Origin: Aphelocoma coerulescens
Taxonomy: Eukaryota > Chordata > Aves > Passeriformes > Corvidae
NCBI RefSeq assembly: GCF_041296385.1
Contig: NC_091019.1
Coordinates: 9,819,264-9,883,263 of the forward strand
Length of the DNA stretch: 64,000 nucleotides
Direction: 5' to 3'
Shown: in pieces, positions 62,301 to 64,000 of the stretch
Layout: each line of letters begins with the position of its first letter
Position numbering within the stretch: the stretch's first letter is position 1
Translations under genes and position numbers: made by a program
The notes under the pieces: generated by a model
What the model saw: only the letters and a program-made list of their open reading frames with translations
What the model was told of the DNA's origin: nothing
Database searches by the model: none

Positions 62301-64000
62301 CTCCTATCCCCTTGCCATGGTCCCCGGCACTGTGTAGTCTCTGGTGTCAGACAGAACTAGTACCAAGCCATTTAGGAAGAAGGCCCTTTAGGCCATTAAC
62401 TGCTATCTGTGAAAGAAATACTTTCAGTTACAGATTTTTACTGGATTTTATAGAATGCTCATCCTCACTGCTGATATTGCCCCTGTAGAAAAAAGTATTT
62501 AGCACATTAAACTCAGGTGAGCTGGAGTGAAATGTAGTTTTAAATTTTGGCAAATGCCAATGTATAAAATTACTGAGTCACTTCATTCAAAACACAGTTG
62601 GAATTAACATCACCACAATAAAAAGGAGCTCTGTTGTGAAGCTAGTGCTTCACATCAAAAATATAGCGAAGCCTGCTCTGTGTCTTTAAATTAGGAATCA
62701 GACACTTAAACACACATTTTGAAGCAGAGCTCAGCACAACACAGTCTTTTGTGTGTGTCTTTTTTTTATTTTCCTGCAATGCAAAAGAAGACAAGCATAG
62801 AAACTTTTTGAAGAGACTCAGAAAAACCATGAAGGCAAAACCCAACCATTAAAGAGAAGCCTATGTCTGCAGCTCTGTTTGGTGCCACTGGATACAGCAA
62901 ACAAGGCTTATCTGATGGATCATGTGCAGTGTCGTGGATGCCCAATTCAGACTGCTTTTGTTGTGGCTATAAGTCAGTCACTAACAAGTTCTCCCCCCTG
63001 CAAAAACCCTACACTCGACTTTAAATGAATATTGCAAACGACTGAAATTCTGTAGTGTTGGTAAGTCCTTTTCTCTCCCATAATAGCCTGTCCCAGGCCT
63101 TAAAGTGCATATGCCAATTTGGTTCAAGTTTTATGATCTGGAATGTTCCACAGTGCCTCTTCAAAACCAGTACAGTTTAATTGTGCCTTCCCTTGGTAAT
63201 GGTTAAGTCTAAAAGAAAACTTGTTCTGAATCTATTATATATGTTGTATGCAGCGATATTTTACCAATCTCATTCTGGATGCTGGAATATACTACAGGCC
63301 AGGTAATCCTTACCTACCTGAATCTCCTAGGATGGGCAATGGGAGGTTTTGACACATAGTAAAACATACCTGGCCTAAGAATCAGTGAAAAGAAACCAAG
63401 GAATGTTTCCACCAGGAGTTCATGGGACCCATTATGTTCATTTTGAAGCCCAGAATGCCTATTTTAGATCTTAAATTTTGCTTCAAATATACATGGGTGA
63501 AAGCTGTAATCAAGGGAAAATGCAGCACCAATAATAGCACATTATTAAAAGTCAGCAATCCTCAATTGTCAGTACTGTAACCACTGAGTATCTTATTACT
63601 TCTACCTTCTCCTCCCATACACTGAATTTCCTCAATACTGACAAAGTGCATCTACTAATCATAGACTCTGAATGGTAAACTAAGCAGAAAAAAAGATATA
63701 AATTAGGTGCTTCTTGAGGGCATCAGTAGAAAACACCGCTTTCAAATAATTTTGATTATAAAATTTTACTTCACAATCCTTTTCCAGATCACAGATATTC
63801 ATAATTAAAAAGAGTATGGAATTAATGTAATGTTAGTTGTTTTGCCATCAGCATCACAAAGAAAGAAGAAACAATAAAATATGATGCAGAATTCACTCTT
63901 CCAATGATTGTCATTGAACTATTACATTAGTAAACATTCACAGTATGAAGTCTCTTTCAATATATCTCCAGCATATAAAGTAGTGCAAAAAAGCATTCCA

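Larger units (their letters stand above)
53763..64000. other. Unique DNA, no gene seen (10.2 kb)
   Basis: AT-rich apart from a GC-richer, CpG-poor patch at about 56490-56700 that I cannot assign. Small local repeats are listed separately. Overlapping open frames at 58300-58717 on both strands (98-127 codons) show no recognisable domain. No transposable element or RNA gene recognised. Confidence 0.55.

Overview
This window looks like euchromatic DNA from a passerine bird, either intergenic or deep intronic. It is AT-rich and holds no recognisable protein-coding gene, tRNA gene or rRNA gene. Every open frame is short. The longest lie in one GC-rich island or run into a dead LINE, and none resembles a protein family I know. 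The assignment to birds rests on the retroelements. There are two 5'-truncated CR1 LINE copies, three copies of a SINE with a tRNA-Ile-like head and a CR1-like tail (the TguSINE1 type, which I know from songbirds), and three endogenous-retrovirus LTRs, one from a very abundant avian ERVL-like family. There are no L1 or Alu-like elements.

Layout. Positions 1-7950 are unique AT-rich DNA, interrupted by a 15-unit perfect heptamer array (about 1630-1811) and a 25-bp palindrome just beyond it. A SINE sits at 7952-8088. An isolated CpG island occupies about 9095-9560, with about 46 CpGs in 540 bp against 3 in the 540 bp at 8461-9000. It carries a GC box and a G-quadruplex motif and abuts the 3' end of a minus-strand CR1 (9641-10262). 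A truncated SINE lies at 11618-11689 and a (CTT)n tract at 15555-15583. From 15584 to 26425 I see only unique sequence. A plus-strand LTR with CCAAT boxes, a TATA box and a poly(A) signal covers about 26426-27107. At 32956-33679 a minus-strand ERVL-like LTR, bounded by the 5-bp duplication CAAGT, has been split by a SINE (33044-33183). About 18.7 kb of unique DNA follows, then a second CR1 fragment (52348-52545). A compact 237-bp minus-strand LTR (53526-53762) has TG...CA ends and a GTAA duplication. The last 10 kb is unique sequence with small repeats.

No genes work together here. The most useful leads are the CpG island as a possible unannotated promoter, the dated nesting of SINE in LTR, the intact-looking short solo LTR, the two long palindromes, and a few splice-site pairs that could mark exons of a long noncoding or long-intron gene. 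I found no convincing previously undescribed system. All repeat identifications come from recalled consensus features, not from a database search.
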